Shown here: in pieces, positions 1 to 10,489 of the stretch
Layout of the letters: each line of letters opens with the position of its first letter
Position numbering within the stretch: the first letter of the stretch is position 1
Source: Dipteris shenzhenensis
Taxonomy: Eukaryota; Polypodiophyta; Polypodiopsida; Gleicheniales
Assembly: GCA_047967505.1 (NCBI GenBank)
Contig: CM106540.1
Length of the DNA stretch: 64,000 nucleotides
Reading direction: 5' to 3' (one strand)
Made by a program: the position numbers and the translations under genes
Notes under the pieces: generated by a model
Seen by the model: only the letters and a program-made list of their open reading frames with translations
Told to the model about the DNA's origin: nothing
Databases searched by the model: none

Positions 1-653
1 TGCAGATCACTTTGGTTGTAGTATGAGCCATGTTTGCTCATTTTTGGTTTGCATTGGGTTGCATTGGATGCTTTACAGGCCATTTGGATGCATTGTGATC
101 CTTGTTGGATGCACTATAGGCCAAAATGTCCTTGTGGGATGCTTTATTAATGGACATTTAGCACACAGATGGTATTCTATGCTGAGGGATAACTTTGACA
201 CATTGCAATTGATGCATTGATAGTTCTATGCTCTCTTGGATGAGACATTATTGATCCTTATGACCATCGATGGTGTTTATGCTTAAGGCATTTGGCTCTT
301 ATTGGCATTGGGTTTTCCATTGTTTTGTTATTAGAGGTTAACATTTTCTTGGTTTTGGCAAGGGGTGTCAAGTGTGGGACATTAGATCCCTTACATGTAT
401 CAAGGGTGCTTGATCATATTATTGAACTAATCGAGTAGCCAAGTACTTCTCTGTGGCATTACCAGTGCTTGGGGCACATGAGCTAGAATAGAATAAAACT
501 TTTATGCTATTTGGGTTATGTACTGCATTTGATTTTTTTTTACTTTGAATTTTGTGAGCATTGTCTCTATGGGAAACAAACTAAATCAGCCCATAAAAGA
601 AGGGAAAATAAAGAGTTTGAAAATCTTGATTGGGTGCATTCAGATGTATGTGG
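1..653 (+). mobile_element. Ty1/copia copy A1, left part (leader and GAG-pre-integrase relic)
   Basis: Positions 1-320 match the untranslated leader of the better preserved copy A2 (from about 48237). Positions 340-653 match the A2 segment ending protease and starting integrase (about 50020-50312). About 1.4 kb of gag and protease is therefore missing, joined through a short shared TTTTGG stretch. The coding part is full of stops. The copy is cut at 653 by composite element F and resumes at 9502. The left end lies outside the window, so its own 5' LTR is not seen. Non-functional. Confidence 0.85.
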
Positions 654-1651
654 TGTTATGAATAAATTTGACCAATGAAAAAGGCATAAATATGTATGTG
701 TGCTTGTATGTGTGGCAATAGTATAATAAAATATGGTGTGCATAGGGCCCAGGGTTGAGGTGGCAGGGCATGACCATGTGCCACCCTTCCACATAAGAGG
801 ACCCATAAGGTGTGATGTACATAATCCATGGTAGTAATATTATAAAATGTAAGGTGGCATGGTTCCTCCATGTGCCACCCCTCAACCTAGGCGGTCCCAT
901 GCTTGCATTTAGTGAGATATGGCCTAAAGTCCATGGGAGAAGTAATATAAAATAGGTGGAGATGGATATTATATTAGATTATTCCTTCCATATAGGATAG
1001 GCCCATGTGGGGGAGATATAGAAGGTCCAAGAGTGCAAGTTAAATAATGGGAAAGTAGGATGAGGTGGCAAGATTCCTTGTGCCAACCCTCCACTTATCC
1101 TCCTAGAGATTTGAACGTATTATAAAATTGGAAAGAGACCAAGGGAGTATCATAGACTTGAGATATGGGGCTTGATTTATGTGGAAAAATGAGGCAAAGG
1201 GTTGTCGCACACAATTGAGAGTGCGTAACCGCCTAGCCCACATGGGAGACTCTTCCACACACACCGTGCATGTGGGAGGATGCATTTATTGGGAGAGACC
1301 CCCTCTCTTGGCTATAAAAGGAGGGGGCTATTCCTTGATGAGACACACTCATTCTTGTAAAGCCACCTAGCTAGTACTTTGATTTCCCCCTTCCCTTCCT
1401 TTCAAACAAAGCATGGCCCTCTTCCCTTGATGTTTCCATCTTTACATTCCTCCTCCCATCATGTACATGCTTCTCTTCCTTCTCTCCCTTTCCCCTTGTG
1501 CCATAGTCTCCCTCTTCATTCCCTCCCCTTCTAATCTCTTTTCCCCTCCCATGATAACGTTTTGCCCTCACATTCTCCTTTCCTCTATGGCCCTTGAGCA
1601 TCGCCATGCTTAGTGTCTAGCCTCTTCTCCTGATTTCTTTTCCAGCTAACA
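654..1651 (+). repeat. 5' LTR of element F
   Basis: Starts TGTTATG directly after the GTGG target copy and ends near CCAGCTAACA (the exact end is uncertain by a few bases because the 3' copy ends CCAGCA). It carries a TATA box (1313-1320) and three spaced GGTGGCA / TGCCACC inverted repeats (759-785, 853-879, 1064-1088). Its last ~270 bp are strongly C/T-rich. Open frames seen antisense through it are non-coding and recur in the 3' LTR. Confidence 0.8.
1313..1320 (+). promoter_or_regulatory. TATA box of F 5' LTR
   Basis: TATAAAAG lies about 660 bp into the LTR, followed by a G-rich stretch. It is conserved at 9163-9170 in the 3' LTR. The position and orientation fit a + strand retroelement promoter. 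Confidence 0.6.
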
Positions 1652-3004
1652 AAAATGGTGTGGCTACTAGGATCGAAATCTCTAAGGCTAGTGGTGTAAA
1701 ATCTGCTACTCCTACGACTAGGTGCGGCTCTGTGGCCTCTTCTGTGCATAGTTCTCTACTTTTGCACCTCCAAACTATGTGCCTTCCTTGTCTCTACGGT
1801 TGCAAAACCTCCCTGCTTCTGCACTTCCAGTCAGCCTGCTTTGTGCTCATGGTTGCTACATGTATTCTGGTTGGCAAATCTTCTGCTCTATAGAACTATA
1901 ACATCTATGCTCCCTGTGAGTTCTTGTGCATGCACTCACGTGTCTACCGTGTACACCTGCGTGCATCCTGGATAGATCGCGATGCTTTTCTAGGCTCCTA
2001 CGTTTTTTGGTCATGGATTTTTTTTTTTGCAAAATTGTAACAGATCCTACACCCCCCCCTCTGCTCTTCTTGTTCTTCTCTTTCTCTTTCTCTTCTCCTT
2101 CTCCTCTCCTCTCCTCTCTTTTTATTAAAGAGTGGGATTTGAACCCAAGATCTCCCCCTTCACAAAAGGGAGACTTATCATTGGGCTAGCAGATAAGAAG
2201 TGATGAAAATGTTATGATTTTTGCTTATATATTTAAATCTCGGGAGCTGTAACTCTCTAATCGTGGGGAGTTTTCACATGCTGTAAAAAGAAAAAGTACT
2301 TCACTTCATGTGCTCTACTCATATCTCCTACTAGATCATAGATTCTAAACTTTTTCAAGGTCACTTCATGGACACACGCCACACGAGGAGGGTGGATATT
2401 TATGTCACTTCTCGACAAGTTTAAGGATTTCGTGCCTAGTCCTTCGTGCCTTATGGCTACCAATGGGTGAGATCTCTTTCTTGATCTTCATGTCGATCTT
2501 CAACAAAAAATTGTATAGTGCATTGCTCAAGGAGATGACAGGTGGGATGATACACCCTAGATGATTCAAGGTGAAGAACTAGTGATACGCTGGCAGGACT
2601 TTGATTTCAATCCTACTCATTGTGCGATGATCGAGCTACTTGCTACTTTGGAGGTAATTATAGGGTGTCCTTCTTCAAAGGGTGGGATGCTCCCCAAGCT
2701 TGGGGGGAGATTTGGTGCATCTGCTTATTAATTCCTGTGGATAGGCTCATCTTGAATGGTTTATTCTCAATCTCACTAAAAAGACTTCTAGGGCTCGACT
2801 ATGGTTGGTAATGTTTCAACCAAGGAATCCATTTATACCTAATCAACCTTTTGTGCCTCATTTTGAGCTTCAAGTTGTAATTCTTTTTGGTCTAAAGATA
2901 AACTATCAATAAAGGATTGCAAGTTTATTTGGTGCTAAACGTTTGGCTCAAGTATTGAATTCTCCCCACCCTCTCCTTCTACCTATCTTGGACTACCGGG
3001 AAAC
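1652..3004 (+). other. Untranslated leader of element F
   Basis: No convincing coding sequence. Holds a C/T-rich stretch (about 2048-2118) and a tRNA-like minus-strand segment described separately. No clear tRNA-complementary primer site follows the LTR; AATGGTGTGG at 1654 does not match the usual initiator-Met site TGGTATCAGAGC. Confidence 0.5.
2050..2205 (-). repeat. tRNA-derived SINE candidate
   Basis: On the minus strand, an A-box-like TAGCCCAATG (2179-2188) is followed about 35 bp later by a perfect B box GGTTCAAATCC (2135-2145). This is the spacing of an internal RNA polymerase III promoter. A purine-rich GAGA/GAAGA tail runs downstream to about 2050. The arrangement fits a SINE or a decayed tRNA gene. 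No complete cloverleaf was confirmed, and no flanking duplication was identified. Confidence 0.5.
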
Positions 3005-3420
3005 TTGGGATGTCCGGATTTTAGTCTTGGTGTGATGACATCTTGGATCCTTCAATTTGATGGAGCTTACAAACCTTTGACCAAGGCTGCTGGCATGGGT
3101 GTGAAGCTCACTTCACTAGGTGGTGAGGAGTATTGTTATAGCAAGTCTGCACCTGCAAGTACTTGCAACCAAGCTGAGTACTCGGCACTCATTTTTGGGC
3201 TACAAAAGGCACAAGAACATCACGTCAAGCAACTTGAGGTGCAAGGAGATTCCCAACTAGTGCGTGAACAAAAGTTAGTGGAAGGTGGAAGGTGTGGAGC
3301 AAAGGCTTGGTTCCATGACATCAACAAGCATTGGAACTTTGCAATCAATTTGAAGAGGTAAAAATTTAGCATATCCCTCGAGCTCAAAATCTAATTGCTG
3401 ATTTCTTAGCACATTAAACT
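3005..3420 (+). pseudogene. RNase H domain (plant retroelement type), upstream of gag
   Basis: The open frame 3005-3361 has the layout of the additional RNase H found in plant Ty3/gypsy elements. FDGA supplies the first acidic residue (D19, codon 3059-3061), CNQAEY the second (E58, codon 3176-3178) and GDSQLV the third (D82, codon 3248-3250). After a frame change, the tail reads like the usual PRAQNLIADFLA C-terminus (to about 3420). No reverse transcriptase precedes it. The methionine at 3005 is not a credible start, so this is a domain remnant or part of a longer degraded frame. It lies 5' of gag, the reverse of the normal order. A captured host RNase H cannot be excluded. Confidence 0.7.
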
Positions 3421-4017
3421 TGTACTTCAATCACGCATGAAGCGAGTGGAAGCACTGCCCCAACAAAGCCGCAAGCCATGAATGAGGGTGATCATTTGTA
3501 AGGAATGTAAAGTTGTGGTCATCATGAAACTAAGTATTGGGCATATTTAATACGAGTTTATCGACTTCACAAGATCATCACAAAGGTCCTCAATGACATT
3601 GCTCAAAAGAAGGATGCCAGACCGCACACCCCTTGAAGAAATAGCATGGTAATTACAAGAACTGGAAGAAGCTGATGGTGATGTGCAAGCTCTCCAACTA
3701 TTGACATTTGTCATGGCATTCTTGTTTGCCTTGATGAACAACCTCATGCAATGCCGTGTCTCTAACCCTCGCTTGTAAAGATGGATGTGATGTCATGCCT
3801 GGACCAATAAGGATTGGTCCTTTCAAGATTGTCTATGAGCTATTCTATGCTGAAGATTCTTCCCGTACAGTATTTCACAATACACCAATCACACCCTACC
3901 CTGCCTATGTGTGCTTTGTGTATGTATCTTCACCTAATTTTTAGTTCAAGCTTCCCCTTTCCATTCTTTGCCAATAGGTAAGCCTCATTTTGCCTCTCTC
4001 TTTTCCATTTTCCAAGC
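3421..4017 (+). other. Spacer between RNase H and gag in F
   Basis: No domain recognised. Short frames on both strands have no repeat or family signature. Probably degraded element sequence. Confidence 0.4.
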
Positions 4018-4890
4018 ATGGCAGACATTCCTATGTTCTGTGGATGGGTTGAAGAAAATCCAAGTGAGTATCTTGTGGCCTTTAAGCGCTGTTGTGTTTC
4101 TCTCAACTTTCTTACTGAAGATAGATGCTTGTTGGTTCTTCCCACATTCTTCGATGATTTTGCCAAGGTGTGGTACGAGAGGCGAACTGATGAAGTTCAA
4201 GAAAGCTGGCCTTGTTTGACTACAGCATTGGTCAAGTATTTTGGCAAAGAAGAGGAGCCCGAGAATGTTCATATGATGATAGCGAGGTTGAGGCAAGAAG
4301 AAGGAGAGACAGCGCATCGATATGTGGATTGAGCAGCTGGGCTCTTGGATTTCCTAGTAGCTATGCATCTAGATAATGAGGGGTTTGTTGACCCATATGG
4401 TGTCTGGTTCAGCTGATGAGTTTCTTCTCAAGTTAAAGCGGGAGGACCCGAAGACCATGGAGCATGCAAAGGCAATTGCAGTGAAGTTTGATAGAATGTC
4501 TAGTGATTTAGTCATCATTCCTCCTTTCCCTTTTGCAACGACAGTCAAGGTGTTTCATTGTGGATCCATCTTAACAAAACCTCTTCCTCCCCCATCTTCT
4601 CCCCCTCCTTTGCAATATGTATCCCCTACCCCTATTACCTCCAACTCTTGATATTGTGAAGATTATTGATGAGCTCCGCATTGAATTGATGGAATTAAAA
4701 AGTAAGGCTACTCCTGCTCCACATGATAAGTCCCAGTTGGTTTGTCACAGTTGCAATCCAAAGGGGCACTACCACTCAGAGTGTCCAAATGTTCCTCAAG
4801 TGCATCTCATGGAGACTTCCAGATCAGTTACTAGTGTAAAGATAGTGGGAGAGAAGGAAGGAGTCTCACTTATGGCTTTCTCACATACAC
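4018..4890 (+). pseudogene. Ty3/gypsy-like gag of element F, broken
   Basis: Gag packages element RNA into virus-like particles. Frame 4018-4332 has the retrotransposon gag core pattern (FLTEDRCLLVLPTFF, then AKVWYE, then ALVKYFG), in the usual distance from an N-terminal MADIPMF. Stops and frame changes follow near 4332 and 4650. The third frame carries a complete zinc knuckle C-x2-C-x4-H-x4-C at 4743-4784 for RNA binding. The sequence ends at the LTR of the inverted copia element near 4893. No protease follows. Non-functional. Confidence 0.75.
4743..4784 (+). other. CCHC zinc knuckle in F gag
   Basis: All four metal ligands are present (C-x2-C-x4-H-x4-C), with the usual Gly-His at the third ligand. 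Confidence 0.8.
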
Positions 4891-4892
4891 AA

Positions 4893-5186
4893 TGGGGGAA
4901 TACACACAAAGGTGGAGGCTGAAAACAATTTTCCTCTTCTTAGTTGTGAAAGCCAAAAGAACTCTAGTACAAAGAAATAGAAGAACCCTATATGTGGGTC
5001 TCAAACCAAACTCAGCTAACTAAGGTGGCATACTAATTGAGCTATAAACTAGAGTACATAAGGATAGCTATCATCCAACTATTATTCATGGGTGGTATAC
5101 CAACTGCATCTGTAGCTAATAAGTCGGTGACATAAATGCACAACGGTCACCCTGACATATCACGAGTGGAGCTCGATATCTCAACA
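4893..5186 (-). repeat. 3' LTR of inverted copia element B
   Basis: On the minus strand this starts TGTTGAGATATCGAGC directly after a polypurine tract and probably ends TTCCCCCA at 4893. The start is firm; the far end is inferred from the TG...CA rule. No second copy is present because B is truncated at its 5' end. Confidence 0.6.
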
Positions 5187-5200
5187 CTCCCCCTTGAGCT
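5187..5200 (-). other. Polypurine tract of element B
   Basis: AGCTCAAGGGGGAG on the minus strand, immediately before the LTR. It is the plus-strand priming site for copia reverse transcription. Confidence 0.75.
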
Positions 5201-5780
5201 CAATCCCAATTCTTGCACACTAAGTAGGTCTCTGAACTTGCACAGCTTCTCTGTGCCCAATGCCTTCATGAATATGTTAGCTACCTGATCCTCTGTGCTA
5301 ACATAAACTAGATCAATAAGACCTAGTAAAATCTTCTCCTGCACATAGTGATAATGCACCTCCATGTGATTTGTTCTAGCATGATAGACTGGGTTATTTG
5401 CCAAGTGTGTACTGCTCATGTTGTCACAATAAATGACAACTGGCCATCTATAGACCGATGCATATCATAAAGTAGCTTATGCAACAAAGCTACCTCACAT
5501 GCAGCCATTGCTGCACCCCTGTACTTAGCCTCTATGCTCGACAAGGCAATTGTAGGTTGTTACTTGCTACTCCAAGTGACTGCAACACTCCCAAAAGAGA
5601 ACACATATCCACTAGTAGATCGTTTATTAGAAATACTACCAGTCCAATCAGCATCAGTGTATCCATGCAACTGTATCTGAACCCCAATCTCATACAATAG
5701 TCCATACTGCAATGTGGACTTCACATACCTGAGTATGCATCTAGCTGCATCCAAATGCGGTTTCCTTGGAGCCTGCATAA
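5195..5780 (-). pseudogene. Copia B RNase H region
   Basis: Frame 5560-5778 has the copia RNase H start, with YTDADWTGS supplying an acidic residue, followed by KRSTSGYVFSFG. The C-terminal part continues in another frame to 5195, ending just before the polypurine tract. At least one frame break separates the halves. Removes RNA from the RNA-DNA hybrid in intact elements. Confidence 0.75.
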
Positions 5781-6680
5781 ACTAACTTACCAATCCAACA
5801 GCATAGCTCAACAAATCTGGCCTGGTAATAGTCATATAAATCAAACTTCCTACTATGCATCTGCACACAAGAGCCATATCCCACTTGGTGATCTAATCAC
5901 CTCAATGCCCAAGAAATAACATAGCTTTCCCAAATCCTTCAACTCAAACTTTTGCTTCAATAGCATTTTCACGTGAAGGATATCTTCATCACTATCACCT
6001 GTGATGATCAAATCATCAACATAAATGACATGCAACATAATACCTTTCTCTATTTTTCTCACCAAGTAAGAAATCTGCCTTGGAAATCTGAAAGCCAATA
6101 GTGACAAGATACTGTCCTATCTTGTCAGACCATGCTCTAGGTGCTTGCTTCAAGCCATACAAGGCTTTGTTCAACTTGCAAACAAACTCAGGATGAACAG
6201 CATGAAATAACCTGGTGGCTACTCCATAAAGACCTCTTCTTGCAAATCACCATGCAAGAAGGCATTCTTGACATCCATCTGATGTAAAGACCATCCCTTT
6301 GATGCAGCCATAGCAATGACTGCTCTTACGGTTGCCACCCTTGCAACCAGACTGAATGTTTTTTCATAATCAATGCCATATGTCTGTGCATACCCCTTGA
6401 CAACTAATCTTGCCTTGTATCTATACACAGAACCATCTGCATTGTGCTTCACCTTATAAACCCACTTACAGCTAATTGCATTCTTGTCTTTAGGCAAAGG
6501 CACCAATTCCCATGTAGCATTTGCTTCCAAGGCATCCATTTCTTCATCCATGGCTTTCTCCCATTTTTCTTTTCCCATGGCTTGCTCAAAAGAAGTGGGT
6601 TCTGGTTCCTGTATCACTTTGACCATATAGGCATAGTGAATGGCTGTAAATCCATCATATTTCAGCCTATCCACAGGATA
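5781..6680 (-). pseudogene. Copia B reverse transcriptase
   Basis: Frame 6219-6674 contains the copia RT entry ([23 protein letters not shown]) and [13 protein letters not shown] second frame, 5853-6107, holds an intact catalytic YVDD (6012-6023) followed by LKDLGKLCYFLGIEV. The two are separated by stops near 6110-6215. The catalytic motifs survive but the frame does not. Confidence 0.8.
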
Positions 6681-7910
6681 ACTAGCTTTGTAGACCTGCG
6701 CAAAATAGGCTCACTTCCAGGTGCTCTCAAAACATCCCTAGTCTTCCTTACTCCAGGTGTAACAATAGAAGGAATACCCAACTCATCATCAATGCTCTGT
6801 TCAGAGCCACTGGATTCACCATCCACATAAGAGTGACCTACATTCACATTAAACATGGGCTGATCTACCTTCTCTTTTCCTTTTCGTGATACTTGCATAC
6901 CACTATCTGCATTGCTTTGAGGAGATTCTCCTGATCTCAATCTGCCTGTCCATGGTGAAGTATGTGAACCATTGTTAGACGACACTACAGGTCCACTAAT
7001 ATTTTGTGATTGCTGCAGTGAATTCTGTGTAGCATTATCATTTTGTGCATCTACATCATCAATCACATTTACTGGTTTATACCAGCTATTCATCTCATCA
7101 AAAACAACATCTCCGCTCACTGTAAACTTACGAGTAGAAGGGTTATAGCATCTATACCCTTTCTGCTACAGAGAATAACCAATAAATATGCACTTCTCAT
7201 CTTTTGGATCCAACTTGGACCTCAACTCATCTGGCACATGAACATAGGCAATGCGACCAAAAATTTTCAAATGAGAAATATCTGATTTCCTACCAGTATA
7301 CATCTCCTCTAGCATCATGCCATGTATTGCTACAGTGGGAGTCCTATTCATTATGTAAACTGTTGTAGCAGCTACTTCAGCCCAATAATAATCTAGTAGG
7401 TCTTTTTCATTTAGCATGGCCCGAGATACCTCTCCAATATGCCTTTTTTTCCTTTCTGCAAGTCCATTTTGCTGTGGGGTGTGACTGCATGAATATTGCT
7501 GCTTTATGCCATGCTCCTGCAAGAACCTTGCAAAATCATTTGAGAGGTACTCTCCCCCTCCATCTAACCTTAGGCATTTTATTTATAGGCCTGTTTCTTT
7601 TTCAACCATAGCTTTAAAAGCTTTGAAATGCCCAAACACTTCACTTTTCTTTTTCTTAAAATACACCTAAACTTTTCTGCTGTAGTCATTAATAAAAGTG
7701 ACAAAATAATGACAGCCTCCAATAGATGCAGCTTTCGTAGTCCACACATCAGAGTGGATTAATTCCAATGGCTTCTTACTCTCTTGAACATGTTTAGGAA
7801 ATGGTTTCCTTGCCTGTTTTCCAAATTGACAGGCTTCACATACCTTATGCATTTTTGCAACCTTGAATTTAGGCAATCCTACAACAATATTTTGGGCTTG
7901 CATTGATTTA
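6681..7910 (-). pseudogene. Copia B integrase and linker
   Basis: The 7667-7903 frame carries the zinc-binding CEACQFGK segment, HSDVW (first catalytic Asp) and FINDYS (second Asp region). The 7166-7522 frame carries QQNGLAERKKRHI, then the C-terminal GYSL-type end (KCIFIGYSL). A Ser/Asn-rich linker (6662-7120) joins it to RT. The piece between 7522 and 7667 is out of frame, including the catalytic Glu region. Confidence 0.75.
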
Positions 7911-8502
7911 AGTCACTGTACATTAACATGACCAATGCGTTTATGCCAGATATCAATATCTACAACTACACCAGTCCCATGTGCAAACATTACTACACTC
8001 AATTCAGGCATGTCTGCATCCAATGTAAACATCCTGCCCTTCTTCTTTCCTTTTGCTATCAAGCGACCTTTATTTTTCATATCCTCAACAAAGCATCCAT
8101 GAGGATTAAATCTGACCTGCAAGCCCTGCTCAACCATTTAACCAACAGAAACCAGGTTCTTGGTGATATTCGGGACATGAAATACATCAGACAGGTATTT
8201 CTTTTTCCCATCCTGCATAGACAAAGGAATTTTACCAATCTGCACAATAGGATCTGCAGTATCATCACCAGTCTCCACAAATCCTAGTCTTTTCATTTTC
8301 CTTGCATCCTGCATCCATTCTGCATGACCTGTCATGTGGTTTGATGCATTTGAGTCAACATACCACACATCATTGCTTTCTTCTACACTTGTCACAGAAT
8401 TGGTCATGAGAGGAAGGTGTTCAACAAAAGGGATCTCAAGCTTTTCCTTGTGTTTTTTTCCCAGGCATGAAATGCTGTGCATTCCCTGCTTGCGGGGGAA
8501 AT
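7911..8502 (-). pseudogene. Copia B protease and GAG-pre-integrase
   Basis: Minus-strand frame from 8502 to 8138 has WYVDSNASNHMTGH, the copia protease active-site region, with Asn in place of the usual Gly (DSN for DSG). It then runs into the LVSVG segment that precedes integrase. Frame 7913-8137 continues to the HKRIGHVN zinc-binding start of integrase. Open translation upstream of 8502 runs into LTR sequence and is not coding. Confidence 0.7.
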
Positions 8503-9501
8503 TGTTATGGATAAATTTGACCAATGAAAAAGGCATAAATATGTATGTGTGCTTGTATGTGTGGCAATAGTATAATAAAATATGGTGTGCATAGGGCCCA
8601 GGGTTGAGGTGGCAAGGCATGACCTTGTGCCACCCTTCCACGTAAGAGGACCCATAAGGTGCGATGTACATAATCCATGGTAGTAATATTATAAAATGTA
8701 AGGTGGCATGGTTCCTCCATGTACCACCCCTCCATCTAGGTGGTCCCATGCTTGCATTTAGTGAGATATGGCCCAAAGTCCATGGGAGAAGTAATATAAA
8801 ATAGGTGGAGATGGATATTATATTGGGTTATTCCCTCCATATAGGATAGGCCCATGTGGGGGAGGTATAGAAGGTCCAAGAGTGCAAGTTAAATAATTGG
8901 AAAAGTAGGATGAGGTGGCAAGATTCCTTGTGCCAACCCTCCACTTGTCCTCCTAGAGGTTTGAATGTATTATAAAATTGGGAAGAGACCAAGGGAGTAT
9001 CATAGACTTGAGGTATGGGGCTTGATTTATGTGGAAAAATGAGGCAAAGGGTTGTCGCACACAATTGAGAGTGCGTATCTGCCTAGCCCACATGGGAGAC
9101 TCTTCCACACACACCATGCATGCGTGAGGATGAATTTATTGGGAGAGACCCCCTCTCTTGGCTATAAAAGGAGGGGGCTATTCTTTGATGAGACACACTC
9201 ATTCTTGTAAAGCCACCTAGCTAGTACTTTGATTTCCCCCTTCCCTTTCTTTCAAATAAAGCATGGCCCTCTTCCCTTGATGTCTCCATCTTTACATTCC
9301 TCCTCCCATCATGTACATGCTTCTCTTCCCCCTCTCCCTTTCCCCTTGTGCCATAGTCTCCCTCTTCATTCCCTCCCCTTCTAATCCCTTTTCCCCTCCC
9401 ATGATAACGTTTTGCCCTCACGTTCTCCTTTCCTCTATGGCCCTTGAGCATCACCATGCTTAGTGTCTAGCCTCTTGTCTTGATTTCTTTTTTGGCCAGC
9501 A
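8503..9501 (+). repeat. 3' LTR of element F
   Basis: Second copy of the 654-1651 repeat, 999 bp, TGTTATGG...GGCCAGCA, followed by the GTGG target copy. The G-rich GCGGGGGAAAT immediately before it looks like a polypurine tract, but it also reads as copia B coding sequence. Confidence 0.8.
9163..9170 (+). promoter_or_regulatory. TATA box of F 3' LTR
   Basis: TATAAAAG at the position equivalent to 1313-1320. It could drive read-out into the neighbouring A1 sequence. Confidence 0.55.
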
Positions 9502-9895
9502 GTGGTCCCATGCCTAGATGGTCATCAGGCAGGGCTTAGTACTATGTGACATTCATTGATGGTGCTACTAGGAAAGTGTGGGCTTATGCTATAGCTCAAA
9601 AGAGTGATGTGTTCCAAGTATTTCAAAAATGGCTGCCTTTGGTTGAAAATCAGTCAAATAGAATGCTTAAATTCCTACAGACTGTGACAATGGTGGAGAG
9701 TATCTCTCTCTCTCATGATATTCACCATTTCTATGATACATGTGGGAATCAGGAGGGAGCTCATGTCCCCTCATACTTCAGAGCAAAATCCAGTTGTTGA
9801 ATAAATGAACCACACCATTTAGTAAAGGTAGCAATGTATGCTTTTCAATGCAAGTATTTCTGGTGGCTTTTGGGATAAGGCATTAAAGACTGCAG
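9502..9895 (+). pseudogene. Copia A1 integrase fragment between F and C
   Basis: Continues the A1 copia exactly where 653 left off. The FIDGATRKVWAYAIAQ segment (second Asp) aligns with A2 50350-50410. The following stretch, up to the tryptophan-rich end, carries frame breaks. Interrupted at 9895 by element C. At the position where A2 has a TAG stop (50422), A1 still encodes glutamine (VFQVFQKW). Confidence 0.8.
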
Positions 9896-10177
9896 TGTGA
9901 ATACATGAGGAAGTAATGAGGCCCACAATGTAAAGCTTTATTCCAAGAGTGGCTACATATATAGGCAACTGCCTCCATGTATGTAGATCCTAGATCCACA
10001 ATCATCTCCATGATTATTTCAATCAGTCACCTCCTATGATCACTCACTCATCACACCAACCTGACACACCTAACTGATGAGTCACTAGAACCTTCTAGCA
10101 AACCTGCACTCATACACTCCTTGCATAGGACTCCAAGCCCATAGGCACACACATATACACATCAATTTGCCCCTTCA
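9896..10177 (-). repeat. 3' LTR of element C
   Basis: Minus-strand LTR starting TGAAGGGGCAAATTG and ending ACATGTATTCACA-type sequence. It carries a TATATA core and an AATAAAGC polyadenylation-like signal on the minus strand. Confidence 0.9.
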
Positions 10178-10190
10178 TTCCCCCCCACAA
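10178..10190 (-). other. Polypurine tract of element C
   Basis: TTGTGGGGGGGAA on the minus strand, abutting the LTR start TGAAGGGG. Confidence 0.85.
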
Positions 10191-10489
10191 ATTGATGACC
10201 TCATCCCTTAGTACTAGTACATGGGATGCTCCATGGCTTGCCCACCCCATCATGTGGCAATAGACATGGCCCCAACCTGTGACTCACTCTTAGGATTCTT
10301 AGTTTACAACTGAGAGATAGACAATGACTATGTATGTAAAGTCCAATGAGTCCAACAAGGAAAAATATCAAAAGACTAAGAATCATTTAAGGATGGACTA
10401 TTTATGGCAGAGAACCATGATTGACCTCACACACACATAACTTAGAAAACATATGGATCCTCACCCTTGTCAGAATTGACTTGGGTGTT

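Larger units (their letters stand above)
4893..8502 (-). mobile_element. Ty1/copia element B, 5'-truncated, inverted inside F
   Basis: Minus-strand order from 8502 downwards is protease, GAG-pre-integrase, integrase, reverse transcriptase, RNase H, polypurine tract, LTR. That is the standard copia order. Gag, primer site and 5' LTR are absent: similarity stops within a degraded zinc-knuckle region exactly where the F 3' LTR begins (8503). Frames are broken between domains, although long stretches remain open. It differs in sequence from families A, C and D. Confidence 0.8.
654..9501 (+). mobile_element. Composite LTR retroelement F with an inverted copia element inside
   Basis: Two near-identical ~1 kb direct repeats (654-1651 and 8503-9501) start with TGTTATG and end in CA. 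The copia host copy A1 breaks at GTGG (650-653) and resumes with the same GTGG at 9502-9505, so the whole span behaves as one insertion. In the first ~175 bp the two LTRs differ at about five sites by eye. The interior holds, left to right: a leader, an RNase H domain, a gypsy-type gag with zinc knuckle (all + strand), then a 3' LTR and pol of another copia element on the minus strand. That inner element ends abruptly at the start of the 3' LTR. No integrase, protease or reverse transcriptase belonging to the + strand element is visible, so it could only have moved with help in trans. Confidence 0.75.

Noticed and set aside
567-900. Minus-strand open frames of 70-86 codons in the F LTR
   Set aside because: The same frames recur in the 3' LTR (8404-8776), are antisense to the LTR and carry no domain.
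1371-1607. 78-codon charged minus-strand frame, repeated at 9221-9457
   Set aside because: Product of the C/T-rich LTR end; low-complexity composition, no homologous domain recognised.
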